Source of the DNA: JAHRVQ01 sp051278195
Lineage (GTDB): Bacteria; Pseudomonadota; Gammaproteobacteria; Pseudomonadales; Azotimanducaceae
DNA length: 7,472 nt
Assembly: GCA_051278195.1 (NCBI GenBank)
Contig: JBNMQM010000119.1
Coordinates: forward strand, 1-7,472
Direction: 5' to 3'
The notes beneath the pieces are model-generated. The model was not told the DNA's origin and made no database searches. It worked only from the letters and a program-made list of their open reading frames with translations. A program made the translations under genes and the position numbers. This document shows positions 6,379 through 7,472 of the stretch, piece by piece. Positions within the stretch are counted from its first letter, which is position 1. The number at the start of each line of letters is the position of its first letter.

Positions 6379-7472
6379 TAGAGTGCCTCCAGTTGTGCGT
6401 AAATTTCAGCTTCAATTTCTTTAATCTTAAACGGCTGCCCCGAGATCTTGGTCATGCTCTGTGCATCGATGAGATACTCAGCGCGAATAATCTTAACCAG
6501 TTGCCCCGTATTCATTTCTGGAATCATCACTCGCTTATAACCAGACAACAACTCTTTCAAGTTGCGCGGCATTGGCCACATGTGTCGAATATGAATGTGC
6601 GCAACATTTTTGCCGGCTTGCCTAGCTCTCTTCACACCCTGGTGAATCGCACCAAAGGTCGATCCCCAACCAACGACTGCTAGATCACCCGTTTCTTCTC
6701 CAAGTTCAACACTTTGAAGCGGAATATCGTTGGCGATGTTGTCGATCTTCGCCTTGCGGATATCTGTCATCTTCTGATGGTTATCAGCGTCATAGGATAT
6801 ATCGCCTGAAAATTGGTCTTTTTCGATACCCCCGATGCGGTGTTCCAGACCTGATGTACCCGGCTTCGCCCAGACCCGCGCTAAGGTCTCAGGGTCTCGG
6901 TTAGCAGGACTAAAATCTTCCGGATTGGTTTCGAAGGTCACGGGGAAAGGCACTAAATCATTGACGTCCGGCACAAGCCAAGGTTCCGAAGCATTCGCCA
7001 AATAACCATCGCTCAGCAGTATCACAGGGGTCATATATTTTGTTGCCAGCCGAACAGCCTCAATCGCTGCGTCAAAACAGTCAACCGATGTACAAGCCGC
7101 AACGACGGGTAGCGTTGTGTCAGCGTGTCGACCAAAAATCGCCTGATTTAAATCTGATTGTTCGGTCTTCGTGGGCAGACCAGTAGAAGGTCCGCCTCGC
7201 TGCGTATTCACGATAAGTAGTGGCAACTCCGTCGCACACGCAAGTGAGATGGCTTCTGCCTTGAGGGAAATACCGGGTCCAGAGCTCGATGTAACACCAA
7301 GTGAACCGGAAAATGACGCGCCGATAGCGGCGCAGACAGCGGCGATTTCATCTTCAGCCTGAAATGTCACAACCTCAAAGTGTTTCTGCCCGGACAATGT
7401 GTGCAGCAGGGCTGATGCTGGCGTTATAGGATAAGAAGCAAACAAAAGCGGCAACTCGGCGAGTTGTCCACC
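6378..7472 (-). CDS. korA: 2-oxoacid:ferredoxin oxidoreductase, alpha subunit (probably gamma-alpha fusion), 5'-truncated
   Basis: The C-terminal 364 residues of the KorA subunit; the frame stays open to the window end, so the start lies beyond 7472. An internal TTG at 7452-7454 is not a credible start. Numbered from the first visible codon, SYPITPAS (13-20) is the conserved 2-oxoacid/thiamine contact, QAEDEIAA (38-45) carries the Glu that activates the cofactor's pyrimidine ring, TSSSGPG (61-67) and QRGGPSTGLPTKTEQSD (91-107) are family signatures. The terminal part has the DLAVVGWGSTFGAI and HIRHMWPMP segments of the transketolase C-like domain. The residues just before SYPITPAS (AELPLLFA) resemble enzymes in which a gamma domain of about 200 aa is fused before alpha (about 600 aa in total), but that part is not visible. 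It pairs with korB by a 1-nt stop/start overlap; the source of ferredoxin is not in the window. Confidence 0.93.
   Translation of the reverse strand, partial: GGQLAELPLLFASYPITPASALLHTLSGQKHFEVVTFQAEDEIAAVCAAIGASFSGSLGVTSSSGPGISLKAEAISLACATELPLLIVNTQRGGPSTGLPTKTEQSDLNQAIFGRHADTTLPVVAACTSVDCFDAAIEAVRLATKYMTPVILLSDGYLANASEPWLVPDVNDLVPFPVTFETNPEDFSPANRDPETLARVWAKPGTSGLEHRIGGIEKDQFSGDISYDADNHQKMTDIRKAKIDNIANDIPLQSVELGEETGDLAVVGWGSTFGAIHQGVKRARQAGKNVAHIHIRHMWPMPRNLKELLSGYKRVMIPEMNTGQLVKIIRAEYLIDAQSMTKISGQPFKIKEIEAEIYAQLEAL
6386..6390 (-). promoter_or_regulatory. korB ribosome binding site inside korA
   Basis: GGAGG on the minus strand lies 7 nt before the korB ATG and within the last codons of korA. 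It lets korB start independently as well as by coupling through the shared TAATG. Confidence 0.7.

Noticed and set aside
1..7472. Mobile element, prophage, CRISPR array, tRNA or rRNA
   Set aside because: No transposase, integrase, terminal repeats, regularly spaced repeats or tRNA/rRNA-like sequence was seen by eye, and the only gaps over 100 bp are 2759-2864 and 5179-5358.

Overview
The window has moderate GC (near 50 % by eye) and is almost wholly coding: eight protein genes, two of them cut by the window ends, and no RNA gene, insertion sequence, CRISPR array or phage gene that I can see. The gene content (KorA/KorB 2-oxoacid:ferredoxin oxidoreductase, an LvaA/ACAD10-11-like phosphotransferase, two GST-fold proteins, a carboxymuconolactone-decarboxylase-like protein, a CorA channel and an M20 amidohydrolase) and clear Shine-Dalgarno sites suggest a chromosomal segment of an aerobic, probably marine, gammaproteobacterium. 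The taxon is inference only.

Layout. 1-843 (+) is the 3' part of an M20-family amidohydrolase. It meets, tail to tail with a 4-nt overlap of stop codons, a minus-strand pair at 840-2758: a GST-fold protein with an unusual C-terminal extension, followed by CorA through an ATGA stop/start overlap. A 106-bp divergent intergenic region (2759-2864) separates this pair from a plus-strand carboxymuconolactone-decarboxylase-like gene (2865-3410). That region holds a minus-strand promoter with 17-bp spacing, an overlapping plus-strand -10, and an 8-bp inverted repeat suited to an operator. The CMD gene meets a second minus-strand pair, again tail to tail with a 4-nt overlap: a phosphotransferase (4123-5178) followed 26 nt later by a 229-aa GST (3407-4096). 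A 180-bp gap (5179-5358) with nested inverted repeats separates that pair from the minus-strand korA-korB pair (5359-7472), whose korA start lies outside the window.

How they may work together. KorAB joins 2-oxoacid oxidation (most likely 2-oxoglutarate to succinyl-CoA) to ferredoxin reduction. The phosphotransferase resembles kinases acting on hydroxyacyl-CoA thioesters and would fit acyl-chain or levulinate-type catabolism. The GSTs and the CMD-like protein point to handling of reactive or aromatic electrophiles. These links are inferred from families and proximity. No complete defence, secretion or mobile system is present, and I saw no clearly new system. The most unusual items are the GST-CorA coupling, the divergent operator, and the repeats upstream of the phosphotransferase.
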